Source: Duncaniella dubosii
GTDB lineage: Bacteria > Bacteroidota > Bacteroidia > Bacteroidales > Muribaculaceae
Reading direction: 5' to 3'
Length of the DNA stretch: 64,000 bases
NCBI RefSeq assembly: GCF_004803915.1
Contig: NZ_CP039396.1
Span: 2,294,001 to 2,358,000, forward strand
The position numbers and the translations under genes were made by a program. A model generated the notes under the pieces. The model saw only the letters and a list, made by a program, of their open reading frames with translations. It did not search any database and was not told the origin of the DNA. This document shows positions 43,953 through 52,538 of the stretch, in pieces (the first letter of the stretch is position 1; each line of letters starts with the position of its first letter).

Positions 43953-44219
43953 ATGAAAAATGAAACAGTCTTTCATGGATACGCTCCTAATGCGTCTGTA
44001 ATCAGCTCAGGTAGCTGCCAAGTTACAGAAAAATTAGGAAAGGACACCTCCATCCTTTATGACCTCGTTGATTTGGAGAAAATCTTCAAAGTAACCAAGA
44101 GGACACTTTTTAATTGGAGGGCAAAAGGTATAATCAGCCTTATTGACTTCGGCGGAAGGTTGTATATGACACACGCCATGCTCGTGGCGCATATAGAGGC
44201 GAGAGGAGGTATGGTATGA
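43953..44219 (+). CDS. HTH_17-type DNA-binding protein
   Basis: 88 aa. The C-terminal part (VDLEKIFKVTKRTLFNWRAKGIISLI, wing FGGRLYMTHAML) is an excisionase/MerR-type HTH; the first ~35 residues are unassigned. The stop codon overlaps the primase start codon (ATGA). Likely excisionase or replication regulator of the tmRNA element. Confidence 0.75.
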   Translation: MKNETVFHGYAPNASVISSGSCQVTEKLGKDTSILYDLVDLEKIFKVTKRTLFNWRAKGIISLIDFGGRLYMTHAMLVAHIEARGGMV

Positions 44220-45418
44220 ACGAAGCAGTTATGCCTATATCCACGATGTGTGTGCCTGCCGCATTAAAGAACGAAGTCGTTCCAACAGAGGGATTCAGTT
44301 CTGAGATTGAACAAATCCAACAGTACTTGTCATCGCATTATGCATTCAAGCACAATAAAGTGACAAACAGGGTTTTGGTAAAAAACAAAGCAGATCCCAA
44401 TACGGACTTTCATTATCTGGAGGATTACGAGTTCAACTCTATTCTCCGGGATATTAAAATGCACAATATCAAGTGCTCAAAGGATACACTGAGAATGTTG
44501 CTTTTCTCAGATTTTGTTCCGAGTTTTGATGTGTATAGGTCGTATTTTGATGCCTTACCCGAATGGGATGGAACAGATTACATCGGTGAACTTGCAAAAT
44601 CCGTAACAACAACACAACCCGAACATTTTGATTTCTGTTTGAGAAAATGGCTCGTGGCACTTGCCGCATCGCTATTAGATGATAATGCGGTTAACCATAC
44701 TGCCATTGTGTTGTCCGGGCCTCAAGGGATAGGTAAAACCACATGGTTTCATACCATTATCCCCGATGAGTTTCAAGAATTTATCCATGAGGGATATATC
44801 CAAACTAAAGATAAGGAGGTCTCGGTCAAGATTGCTGAATGCGTCCTGATTTTGATGGATGAGCTTGAAAATCTCTCTGATAAAAGTATGGATAGTGTGA
44901 AACAACTTATGACGCAGAAGGGCACTGCGATGAGAAGAGCTTATACGACAATAACGCAATATTATTTTCGTAGGGCTTCTTTTGCAGGAACTGTCAACAA
45001 GAAGCACTTCCTCAAGGACTTAACAGGGAATAGACGCTTTCTGTGTTTTGATGTGCATGAGATAAATCTGAGACACAATATCCCAATACCTCAGTTGTAT
45101 GCTCAAGTGAAGTATCTGTGTCAGACCGGTTTTCAATTTTGGTTTGATGAATCTGAAATCCAAATACTGAATGAGATGAATGCGGAATTTAGGGACATAT
45201 CCGTAGAGGAAGAGGCATTTGTTAATTACTTCAAGATATGCAATCTACACGATGAAGATTCACAATTCTTGACAACAACACAATTACATCAGCAGTTAGT
45301 TCTTAATACAGGGTATAAATCACTTTCAATACAGCAACTTGGACGTGTCCTAAGAGAGATGAAAGTGCCGAGACTGAAAAGGAATGGTGTATATGGATAC
45401 TTAATCAAAACCAAATAA
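44216..45418 (+). CDS. VapE-like primase/helicase protein
   Basis: 400 aa. Virulence-associated E (PF05272-type) layout: SYFDALPEWDGTDYIGELA leading into Walker A GPQGIGKTTWF (~168-178), Walker B LILMDELENL, then FAGTVNKKHFLKDLTGNRRFLCF. VapE-type proteins act in replication of phage satellites and other integrative elements. The N-terminal primase half seen in longer homologues is absent. Confidence 0.8.
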   Translation: MNEAVMPISTMCVPAALKNEVVPTEGFSSEIEQIQQYLSSHYAFKHNKVTNRVLVKNKADPNTDFHYLEDYEFNSILRDIKMHNIKCSKDTLRMLLFSDFVPSFDVYRSYFDALPEWDGTDYIGELAKSVTTTQPEHFDFCLRKWLVALAASLLDDNAVNHTAIVLSGPQGIGKTTWFHTIIPDEFQEFIHEGYIQTKDKEVSVKIAECVLILMDELENLSDKSMDSVKQLMTQKGTAMRRAYTTITQYYFRRASFAGTVNKKHFLKDLTGNRRFLCFDVHEINLRHNIPIPQLYAQVKYLCQTGFQFWFDESEIQILNEMNAEFRDISVEEEAFVNYFKICNLHDEDSQFLTTTQLHQQLVLNTGYKSLSIQQLGRVLREMKVPRLKRNGVYGYLIKTK

Positions 45419-45431
45419 GTATGCAAAATAT

Positions 45432-45480
45432 CTTGCCTTGCTTACCTCGCTATATCGGGTAAGCAGGGTAAGTCATTTTT
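45432..45480. terminator. Terminator between convergent genes
   Basis: CTTGCCTTGCTTACC (45432-45446) pairs with GGTAAGCAGGGTAAG (45458-45472), with one G-T and one mismatch, followed by TCATTTTTA. It ends the primase operon. Confidence 0.75.
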
Positions 45481-45493
45481 ATATGTTCATTCT

Positions 45494-46840
45494 TTAGAAT
45501 GGTGGTTCTTCATCATCCGAACAGTCTTTGACATAACCGCAAGGAGAATCACAGGGACGAAAATAAAAGGGGAAGTCCTTTGAACTCTCTTGTTCTTCTG
45601 TTGAAATTTCAGGGAATAACGATGGCTGTAAAGGAGTATTGACTATCGGATGGTTTTCTCTCATTGATAGTACGCAGTCAAGGAATTTTATAACAATCTC
45701 ATGGTTGGCAATAAAGTCTTTCAATCCTAGGGATAAATAAAGATAATCACTGCCAATCATTAAACTATCATTGCCGACAACATCACACATCATTGAGTCC
45801 AACTTATTGATGTACGCTGTATTACTATTATAAACCTTTTTACAGTTACCCCAATTAGGACAATTGTTGCAGTCAAGCCTGATTATATCCTCATACCATT
45901 CTTGCTTGCAAGATAGTTCCATGGCACAGAACTCTCGCCACTCATCTCTGAATATATATCCTAAGCGAATTCCTGTTGGCAATTGATTATATTCAATAAA
46001 CCATTCTTGTTCATAGAATCCTCCATAGTATTTTATTGATATCTTGTTGTATTCCTCATCATAATAAAAGTTTTTAGATAAAATATTATTCCATCTTCCA
46101 TTGTCAGCTTCCTTACAGATTGATTGGAACAAGTCATTAAGCGATGACTTGATGGATATTTGTGGCATGTATCTTTCATGATAGGGTGGAATAAAAAATA
46201 TCCGTCTGTCATTATCTCCAGCCATCTTATAGAGCACATTATCTTCTGTAGAATATATTGAATCATGTTTTCCATACATAACTATTTTCTTCAAATATGA
46301 AAGAGATTCCAGTCCATCAAAACATTTCAGAGAGGTTGGAATTTCAATACGCTCCACATACTCATTATAGTTGAAACAATGTTCCTTAAGTCCAATTATC
46401 CCATCTGGCACATGAATGGATTTATTCTTTCTCCCAGAAGCATAGTCAATTACAGAATACATTTTCTTGTCAATAAGCATTCCATCAACAACATAATAGT
46501 TGCTTTCATCCTCCAATTCTATATTATTTATTATCGGAATTATGTTATGCGAAGATGTCAAAAAATAATGAATCATTCTTATCTGCCTTCCATCATTATT
46601 ATCGGTAACTCCTTTACCTAAAAAAAGAGTATCAATTTGAGGATTCTGTAAAAGAATTTCACATAAATCTTTACTAGTAATACCAACATCGAAATGCCAT
46701 ACTAGCAGTTTGTTATGTTTTATTTCATAGCCATCTTTATGACTATAATCCTTAATTTCAAAATCTAAATCGAATTCTTCAATAAAATTTTTTATATTTG
46801 GATTTAATTTGCTAATCAAGTTGTTAATGTATTCGTCCAT
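45494..46840 (-). CDS. LRR_5/BspA-like protein, cargo
   Basis: 448 aa, no signal peptide, so cytoplasmic. The middle part (~150-215) has BspA-type leucine-rich repeats (IHVPDGIIGLKEHCFNYNEYVERIEIPTSLKCFDGL). A C-terminal Cys-rich stretch (LDCNNCPNWGNCKKV) may bind metal, and the tail is acidic. It opens the cargo end nearest the primase. BspA-like LRRs without a signal peptide occur in some defence proteins, but there is no direct evidence here. Confidence 0.6.
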   Translation of the reverse strand: MDEYINNLISKLNPNIKNFIEEFDLDFEIKDYSHKDGYEIKHNKLLVWHFDVGITSKDLCEILLQNPQIDTLFLGKGVTDNNDGRQIRMIHYFLTSSHNIIPIINNIELEDESNYYVVDGMLIDKKMYSVIDYASGRKNKSIHVPDGIIGLKEHCFNYNEYVERIEIPTSLKCFDGLESLSYLKKIVMYGKHDSIYSTEDNVLYKMAGDNDRRIFFIPPYHERYMPQISIKSSLNDLFQSICKEADNGRWNNILSKNFYYDEEYNKISIKYYGGFYEQEWFIEYNQLPTGIRLGYIFRDEWREFCAMELSCKQEWYEDIIRLDCNNCPNWGNCKKVYNSNTAYINKLDSMMCDVVGNDSLMIGSDYLYLSLGLKDFIANHEIVIKFLDCVLSMRENHPIVNTPLQPSLFPEISTEEQESSKDFPFYFRPCDSPCGYVKDCSDDEEPPF

Positions 46841-46931
46841 AATAATTTAATAAAAAAAGTATGCACTTCTCCTATATTAACAAAAGAAATGCATATATCA
46901 TTAGTGAGTTAATTCTTATCAGATAATGATG

Positions 46932-47525
46932 TCAGTCAATGTTCCAATACATATCGGGGTCTCCTTCAAAAGCCTCATTTATCACATCATCAGAATATCC
47001 CATGACATCTTGTGCATAACTACCTGAAAATTCATGATAGTTTTGTCCATAAGTGTCATTGCATTCTTTAACGATTTCGGCTTTATTCATGCTTTGTAGT
47101 CTTGCTATGACAGACAAAGGATTATTCTTCAGTCTATTATAGGGAATTTTATGTTTATTACCTGCGTTTGTTTCAATTACAATTGAAGGAAAGTCCTTTC
47201 CATAAAATTTCCATACATTATACTCCAGAGGTACGACTTCTTCCCCTAACTCATTTATTATTCCTTGTTTTGCAAGATTCAATACAGGTTTCTCAGGTAA
47301 AGTCAATGTCCTAATAACGTTTTTGGAAGAGGATGTATCTTTGTGGGATATTACTTTGGCAAATCCATTTTGGAAACCTCCAATCCAACGATATTTACCA
47401 AAAGGAACAATGACATTATTACCGTTATCTACTACACCCCATTTATTGTCACATCTCTTGACACTATATAGCCGTGAATTAATGGGTGGTGTTATAATCA
47501 AGTAGTTGTTTTCAAATTTATTCAC
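46932..47525 (-). CDS. WG-repeat-like protein, cargo
   Basis: 197 aa. N-terminal half shows two WG-type repeats (KWGVVDNGNNVIVPFGKYRWIGGFQNGFAKV; KQGIINELGEEVVPLEYN). The C-terminal ~60 residues are acidic and end in GDPDMYWNID. The ATG overlaps the stop codon of the protease gene by 8 bases, so the two are probably coupled and act together. Confidence 0.65.
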   Translation of the reverse strand: MNKFENNYLIITPPINSRLYSVKRCDNKWGVVDNGNNVIVPFGKYRWIGGFQNGFAKVISHKDTSSSKNVIRTLTLPEKPVLNLAKQGIINELGEEVVPLEYNVWKFYGKDFPSIVIETNAGNKHKIPYNRLKNNPLSVIARLQSMNKAEIVKECNDTYGQNYHEFSGSYAQDVMGYSDDVINEAFEGDPDMYWNID

Positions 47526-47925
47526 TTGGTAAGGTTATTTTGAGTTTATCGAAATCAATAATCCATTTGTTCTTGGTAAGGAAATCCACTCCGAGAATTC
47601 CATGAAGTTGGAATCCATTGGATTCTTCCAAATGATTTACAGCTTCATCGGCTTCAATAACAGAGAATACGGTTTCAGATGGCTTCTCCCCAAATGTAAT
47701 CACGGCTTTGACTTCTTGGGTTTTAATCATATTCCCCTCAATACCAAAAGTAGTACCTTCGGTTCCAAGTTTAGTGAAGAAATCAAGTAATCCTTCATAT
47801 ACAAATGAGAAGATTACATTATGGCTTGCACCTGTATCTACAAGGAAATTTAAATGTGGCTTTGTAGATGTTACAATGATAGGTAATCCTACACATTGGA
47901 TGCTGTTTGCTATTGATATTGACAT
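47518..47925 (-). CDS. Retropepsin-like aspartic protease, cargo
   Basis: 135 aa. The active-site motif FLVDTGASHNVI (~28-39) and the later hydrophobic-hydrophobic-Gly motif GILGVDFL (~110-117) are those of single-domain retroviral-type aspartic proteases, which dimerise. No signal peptide or membrane helix, so it should act in the cytoplasm, unlike most bacterial homologues. It is coupled to the WG-repeat gene. Confidence 0.8.
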   Translation of the reverse strand: MSISIANSIQCVGLPIIVTSTKPHLNFLVDTGASHNVIFSFVYEGLLDFFTKLGTEGTTFGIEGNMIKTQEVKAVITFGEKPSETVFSVIEADEAVNHLEESNGFQLHGILGVDFLTKNKWIIDFDKLKITLPSE

Positions 47926-47939
47926 AAATATTATTTTAT

Positions 47940-48227
47940 TTATTTGAGTAAATTAGTCCCTAAAGTTCTTACAATATTGTTCAAAGTAATCCATATTTTA
48001 GATGTTGTGTGATTCTCATCATCATCTGGTTCTTCAATGACCAGCATGAGCTTTTTGGGATCACAAGTGAAATTATTCTTTAGTTTAATGGAGCATGGAA
48101 CCCACCCATAATTGGGAACATATAATGCCCTATTTTTATATTTTATTCCTGTTGATCCACGAAGTATAACATACCCACTTTTAAGAGGTCCATATTTATC
48201 AAGATATGCTAAGCTAATTGATTCCAT
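47940..48227 (-). CDS. Unknown small protein, cargo
   Basis: 95 aa from ATG 48227 (MESISLAYLDKYGPL); an in-frame ATG at 48290 would overlap the upstream gene by 44 bases. Pattern RGSTGIKYKNRALYVPNYGWVPCSIKL suggests a small all-beta domain. No family recognised. Confidence 0.5.
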   Translation of the reverse strand: MESISLAYLDKYGPLKSGYVILRGSTGIKYKNRALYVPNYGWVPCSIKLKNNFTCDPKKLMLVIEEPDDDENHTTSKIWITLNNIVRTLGTNLLK

Positions 48228-48246
48228 TGAAAGAATGTATTTGAAA

Positions 48247-48459
48247 CTAAGGTCTAAACACATGAGTATCATCACCAATATTAGAGCCAAATATTAAGGC
48301 TGCCAATATTATTATGGACACTATTATGAATAGCATAGAATTTGGCTTCTTTTTATCGTCACTGAGTTTGGATGTTATGAATCCTGATATAAGAAATATT
48401 ACTCCTAACACTATCGGAATATATATTATTAAGATAAGTATGATTGTTATAGTATCCAT
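48247..48459 (-). CDS. Two-helix membrane protein, cargo
   Basis: 70 aa with two hydrophobic helices (~4-28 and 42-60) separated by a Lys-rich loop. Small membrane proteins of this form are often effectors in defence or toxin modules, but nothing else supports that. Confidence 0.55.
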   Translation of the reverse strand: MDTITIILILIIYIPIVLGVIFLISGFITSKLSDDKKKPNSMLFIIVSIIILAALIFGSNIGDDTHVFRP

Positions 48460-48469
48460 TATTCATATT

Positions 48470-48853
48470 TTATCTATATATGTTATAAATATCATAAAGT
48501 CTCATTTCAACACAACTGCGAGTACAATTATCTTCAAGTGCGTCAAATATCATTTTGACAGTTACTTCTTCGCTTGAGTAACAGTTATATTCAAGGAGGT
48601 CATTTAACTCCGACAGTCTATGATATCTCTTGTCGCCTTTCCCAATATATTCAATATAATCTTTACCATTAGATTTTACTAAACGAATTTCCATTACTTT
48701 CCAATAATCTGAAATTACTAAGAAATCTGATTGATGTATTATACTCTGACCAGTATATAGTTTATGATACAAAATATTGAAAGAAAAAAACTCTGATGCC
48801 TTTCTTATCGTTTTTTCACCATATCTGTTAAATATTATCTCGTTATCTCTCAT
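48470..48853 (-). CDS. Unknown protein, first cargo gene
   Basis: 127 aa from ATG 48853, preceded by AAAGGAAAT; the longer frame to 48907 would lie inside a strong hairpin. No signal peptide; a DUF-like alpha/beta pattern. It begins the minus-strand cargo cluster right after a structured leader. Confidence 0.55.
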   Translation of the reverse strand: MRDNEIIFNRYGEKTIRKASEFFSFNILYHKLYTGQSIIHQSDFLVISDYWKVMEIRLVKSNGKDYIEYIGKGDKRYHRLSELNDLLEYNCYSSEEVTVKMIFDALEDNCTRSCVEMRLYDIYNIYR

Positions 48854-48874
48854 ATTTCCTTTTTCTTGCACAAA

Positions 48875-49025
48875 AAAGAGGCATAGGCTGTCTTGTTTAG
48901 CTTTCAAGGCATCGCCAAACGCCTATACCTACAAACAAGAGAAGCCTACGCCTCATGGCGTAAGCATCCACTTATTACAAAGTAGGTATCTTTTAGAGTT
49001 TTGGCGATTTCTGAAAGCTACTTGT
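48875..49025 (-). ncRNA. Structured leader with nested inverted repeats
   Basis: Three long-range pairings: 48878-48898 with 48933-48954 (~20 bp, 2 mismatches), 48898-48919 with 49000-49020 (two blocks of 9), and 48924-48932 with 48982-48990. The pairings interleave, so they cannot all form at once, as in switches or pseudoknotted RNAs. Upstream of the first cargo gene on the minus strand. Alternatively a replication or transfer origin of the element. Confidence 0.5.
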
Positions 49026-49351
49026 AAGAAGCAAACACTTCTTTAATATGTCTTGGTTAAACTTTTATTTCATTAGCTGTTAAGTTTTGATTAACGATGC
49101 AAATGTAACACTTTTATATCGTATTATCAAGACTCTACAGAGGGAATAAATTTTAGCCTAAGACATTATAAGCCATGAAACGTAGGACATTTGACATAGG
49201 TAAGTCTTTAGGATTACACCTCAATTGTAACCCTAAAGACCTAACAACATAACAAATCAATGGTTCTCTTCATTGTAGAAGACAGCCCAGCAACCCAATA
49301 ATCCGAGTGCCAAGGAAAGTGTGATGTGAATAATCTCTGCCATTGTAGTAG
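49026..49351. other. Non-coding stretch
   Basis: About 325 bases with no gene that I can support on either strand. AT-rich, between the structured leader and the DUF3871 gene. It probably contains promoters for the cargo cluster. Confidence 0.5.
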
Positions 49352-50416
49352 TCATTTGATGAACCATGAATATTCACTATCTTCATAGAGAGCCTTGTTC
49401 AGACCCTCTGCAAGCTGAGTGGCATTGAGGCTTCTGTCAAGGAAGTTGTCAATATAGGAAGACTTATTTGCTCCTGTAAGGAGATTATAGACATTCCACA
49501 TATTGATTTCCTTACTACCTTGTGGAACAGAGAAACTTTCATCATTATAGTATGCTCTGGCTATCATGCCTATCTGAGTATCAGTCATAAGCATCTGAGG
49601 CAGTTTCTTCTGCTCGGACTTAGGCAAGAAGCCATAAAGTCTTGACTTACCCAAGAACTGAGCAAACTGATGTTCCGTCATGTAGCTCTCCTGTAAGCCT
49701 CCCATCTCATAAAGATGTTTAGCCATGTTGTAGTCCTGAAACAAAGCTACAGCAGAGTTGAAAAGACTTCTTACATCCATTACCTTTAACTCCGACTGAT
49801 AGCCATCTGTGCTTACACACAGATTACAGCATACCATATTCTTGAAGCCAATAAAGATTTTGAACTTCTCGGGACTTTTCTTGGAGTAGAGGTTCATGTG
49901 GTTGTATGCTCTTACACCACCTATCGTGAGATTGAGCCTGTTGCCTCTTATATCCTCGCAGATTGAGGGTATTTCAAAGCAGAACATCATCCTCTCCCAG
50001 TATATGGTCTTATCCTCATCAAGAAGATCCTTGACATTCTTGTGGATTGCCTCGGGTGTTCTGCCCTTGATAACATGGCTTACTCTGATAGATGGTTTTT
50101 CTATGCTTTCTCTTGGAAAAACTTTTGAAGCTGCACTCCACACTGCCTCTATGAAAGCAGGGTGGGATATGGTAATTTCATTGTCCTTTGAGAACACAGG
50201 CACAACACATTCATCTTTTAGATGATTTATTGTAACCTCTTTTGTGTTGGCTTCTATGAAAGGAAGCCTTTTGGAGAATTGAGGAGTGACAATATCCTCA
50301 ATAACCTCCACAGCTTCAACCTCTATGGGTGGTCTGAAGCTGTCATTCAGCCTGCTTGGAAAGGTATTGAACCTACTGACAGGCTGTAGCTGCAAAGTTG
50401 ATAATGCGGTCTGCAT
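49352..50416 (-). CDS. DUF3871 protein
   Basis: 354 aa. A family found in integrative elements of Bacteroidetes (VEVIEDIVTPQFSKRLPFIEANT, then CVVPVFSKDNEITISHPAFIEAV). It overlaps the upstream ATPase gene by 44 bases. Function unknown in the family; co-occurrence with a RecA-like ATPase suggests a DNA recombination role. Confidence 0.75.
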   Translation of the reverse strand: MQTALSTLQLQPVSRFNTFPSRLNDSFRPPIEVEAVEVIEDIVTPQFSKRLPFIEANTKEVTINHLKDECVVPVFSKDNEITISHPAFIEAVWSAASKVFPRESIEKPSIRVSHVIKGRTPEAIHKNVKDLLDEDKTIYWERMMFCFEIPSICEDIRGNRLNLTIGGVRAYNHMNLYSKKSPEKFKIFIGFKNMVCCNLCVSTDGYQSELKVMDVRSLFNSAVALFQDYNMAKHLYEMGGLQESYMTEHQFAQFLGKSRLYGFLPKSEQKKLPQMLMTDTQIGMIARAYYNDESFSVPQGSKEINMWNVYNLLTGANKSSYIDNFLDRSLNATQLAEGLNKALYEDSEYSWFIK

Positions 50417-51302
50417 GGTTTATTCTTGTGAAGTTGGGTTGATAACTGATAGGATGAGTTTCAGACTTGGACTGTAGAAGCTCAGTCTTTCTTTTAGTGA
50501 AGTCAGCCAATAACTGCTGATTCCATTCGGGATATTGCTGATAGACTGAGGTCAGTTGCTCGATTGTTTCAGCCTTGGAGATTTCGGCCTTTATCATCTC
50601 CAATGTGACACCATCATTACACCAATCGAGTATTATCTTACCTGTAGTCGGAGTAATAGTAAACTCCGGCTTATTGGCAAAGAGATTGGTTCTGTCCTTA
50701 GATGCTATGGCTTGGTGCTTTATATTGATGTCAAAGACTATGGTGTACTCATAATCTATTCCATCTCTCATCACAGCCTTTAAGCCCACCTTTTCAGGAA
50801 CCATTTTGCCGTTCTTCTCTGACAGGACATAATCCTGCTTGCACCTCATTGTGGAGATTACATGGCAGTTTACTCCGAGTATCATCTGAATGAGAGATGT
50901 CATTCTCGGAGTGACCTTTTGCCAGTTTGTGAAAGAATTGCCGGGCAAACAGGCATGATATTCAAGAAGATTATCCCAACACTGACTCATGGAGTCTATG
51001 ATGATAACTTCCATACCAGCCTTTTCACATACCTTGATGGCATCAATGTATGTTTCGGGGGCATACTTCCCCTCAAGAGGGAGTACATTGTATTGTCCTA
51101 AGTGAGCATATAGGTCAGCAGAGTTATTCTCACTGTCTATAACTGTAATCTTAGTCCAATCGCCACATAGCCCATAGGCTAAAAGTAGTGCAGACATAGT
51201 TTTACCACTGCCAGCACACCCTTGCATAGCAAGCTTTATCTTCGCTTGCTTCTTTGAGGATTTTCTTAACTGCATATTACTATTGATTTTAATTGTTTGC
51301 AA
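50373..51302 (-). CDS. RecA/Sak4-like P-loop ATPase
   Basis: 309 aa (ATG 51302; ATG 51275 is an alternative). Walker A LAMQGCAGSGKTMSAL (~25-40), Walker B-like EVIIIDSMSQCW (~95-106). Sak4-type single-strand annealing ATPases of phages have this layout. Paired with DUF3871 and a short upstream gene. Confidence 0.75.
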   Translation of the reverse strand: MQTIKINSNMQLRKSSKKQAKIKLAMQGCAGSGKTMSALLLAYGLCGDWTKITVIDSENNSADLYAHLGQYNVLPLEGKYAPETYIDAIKVCEKAGMEVIIIDSMSQCWDNLLEYHACLPGNSFTNWQKVTPRMTSLIQMILGVNCHVISTMRCKQDYVLSEKNGKMVPEKVGLKAVMRDGIDYEYTIVFDINIKHQAIASKDRTNLFANKPEFTITPTTGKIILDWCNDGVTLEMIKAEISKAETIEQLTSVYQQYPEWNQQLLADFTKRKTELLQSKSETHPISYQPNFTRINHADRIINFAATACQ

Positions 51303-51358
51303 AACAAAGGCAGTCAGGCCATTATTCCCGACTGCCTTAGAACTTGATGTGATTTAGG

Positions 51359-51628
51359 TCAGAGTGTCGCCAACACAGGCGCACCTCCTTCTCCTTTCTG
51401 ATGCAGGAGATAGAACATGTCACCTGTCTCCTGCACACACACCTGCGAAATTACAGGTTGTGAGATTTCTCCCTTGATGAATTTCTCGCTGACGGCTCCC
51501 ACTTCAAAGCCATAAGTGAAAAAGCATTTGCCAGTCCTGTGGTTCTGTTTCACCTCAATCTTGTTTATACCTTTCTGAGCCTTGAACTCTGCAACAGAAA
51601 AGGTTTCGATGAACTTGATTTTTTCCAT
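51359..51628 (-). CDS. Small element protein, unknown
   Basis: 89 aa. All-beta pattern (IKFIETFSVAEFKAQKGINKIEVKQNHRTGKCFFTYGF). Upstream of the ATPase on the same strand, so probably the first gene of that operon. The stretch 51629-51869 after the integrase tail holds no gene. Confidence 0.6.
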   Translation of the reverse strand: MEKIKFIETFSVAEFKAQKGINKIEVKQNHRTGKCFFTYGFEVGAVSEKFIKGEISQPVISQVCVQETGDMFYLLHQKGEGGAPVLATL

Positions 51629-51869
51629 ACTGATTCGTTTTTATTTGTTCCAAAGGGAGGGGAATATCCCCATATCCGAGAGCAGGGGGAGGTTTCAGGT
51701 GGCTATTATGTGCTTTTAAAAACAAGATTCAATAAAAATTTTGGAGAATTTTTATTTTCACCCACTAGGATGTAATAATCGATGGAGTAAAAACAGTTAT
51801 TGTTTTCAGATGCGATTAACAGCAGAACATAGCATACATTTTCGGGTAATGCCTGATTTGAACAGACTG

Positions 51870-52478
51870 TCATTCATAGTTCTTTTCAACCTCCAACATT
51901 TCATTTTCAATGGAGGCATCCAATATTCTTGCATAGTGCTGTGTCATTCTGATACTTGAATGACCTAACATTTTGGATACATTCTCTATTGAAACATGAT
52001 TGGCAAGTGTTACAGTGGTTGCAAATGTATGCCTCGCAAGATGGGTGGTTAAATCTTTGTCAATTCCAACTATGGCTGCAATTTCTTTCAAATATGCGTT
52101 CATCTTCTGATTTGATAGCACTGGGAGTAATTTTCCTGTTGCTTGTGCCGTAAGAACATATTTTTCAAGTATATCTCTCGCAGGTTTTATTATGGGTATA
52201 TGGCACATTACACTGGTCTTGTGTCTTGCCTTTCTAATCCAAAGCCTATCACTATCCTCCACAATATCATCAGCTGTGAGAGAATGAACATCAACATAGG
52301 CAAGCCCTGTATAACAGCAGAACAGAAATACATCTCTGACTTGCTCAAGCCTTATCACATCAAACTCCTTATCAGCGAGTTTTGCTAATTCGGTTTTGTT
52401 GAGAAAACCTTTGTCTACTGGTTCGATTTTCAATTTAAGTTCCTCCAATGGTGAGGCTTGAATGAGTTTCTTAACTAC
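51870..52478 (-). pseudogene. tmRNA-element integrase, 3' part
   Basis: C-terminal ~200 residues with all catalytic motifs: FCCYTGLAYVDV, HLARHTFATTVT (HxxR), LGHSSIRMTQHYARI (His, Tyr). The 5' part lies at 55048-55640. Removing IS66 copy 2 and one copy of TTAACTAC joins them in frame (...LGKVLNMAVVKKLIQASPLEEL...) to a 397-residue integrase. Inactive as it stands. Confidence 0.9.
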
Positions 52479-52538
52479 GTACAACCGTCCGCGACAGCAG
52501 GTATAGCTTAAAAAAATAGCCGTCCAGGTTTTGGGCGG

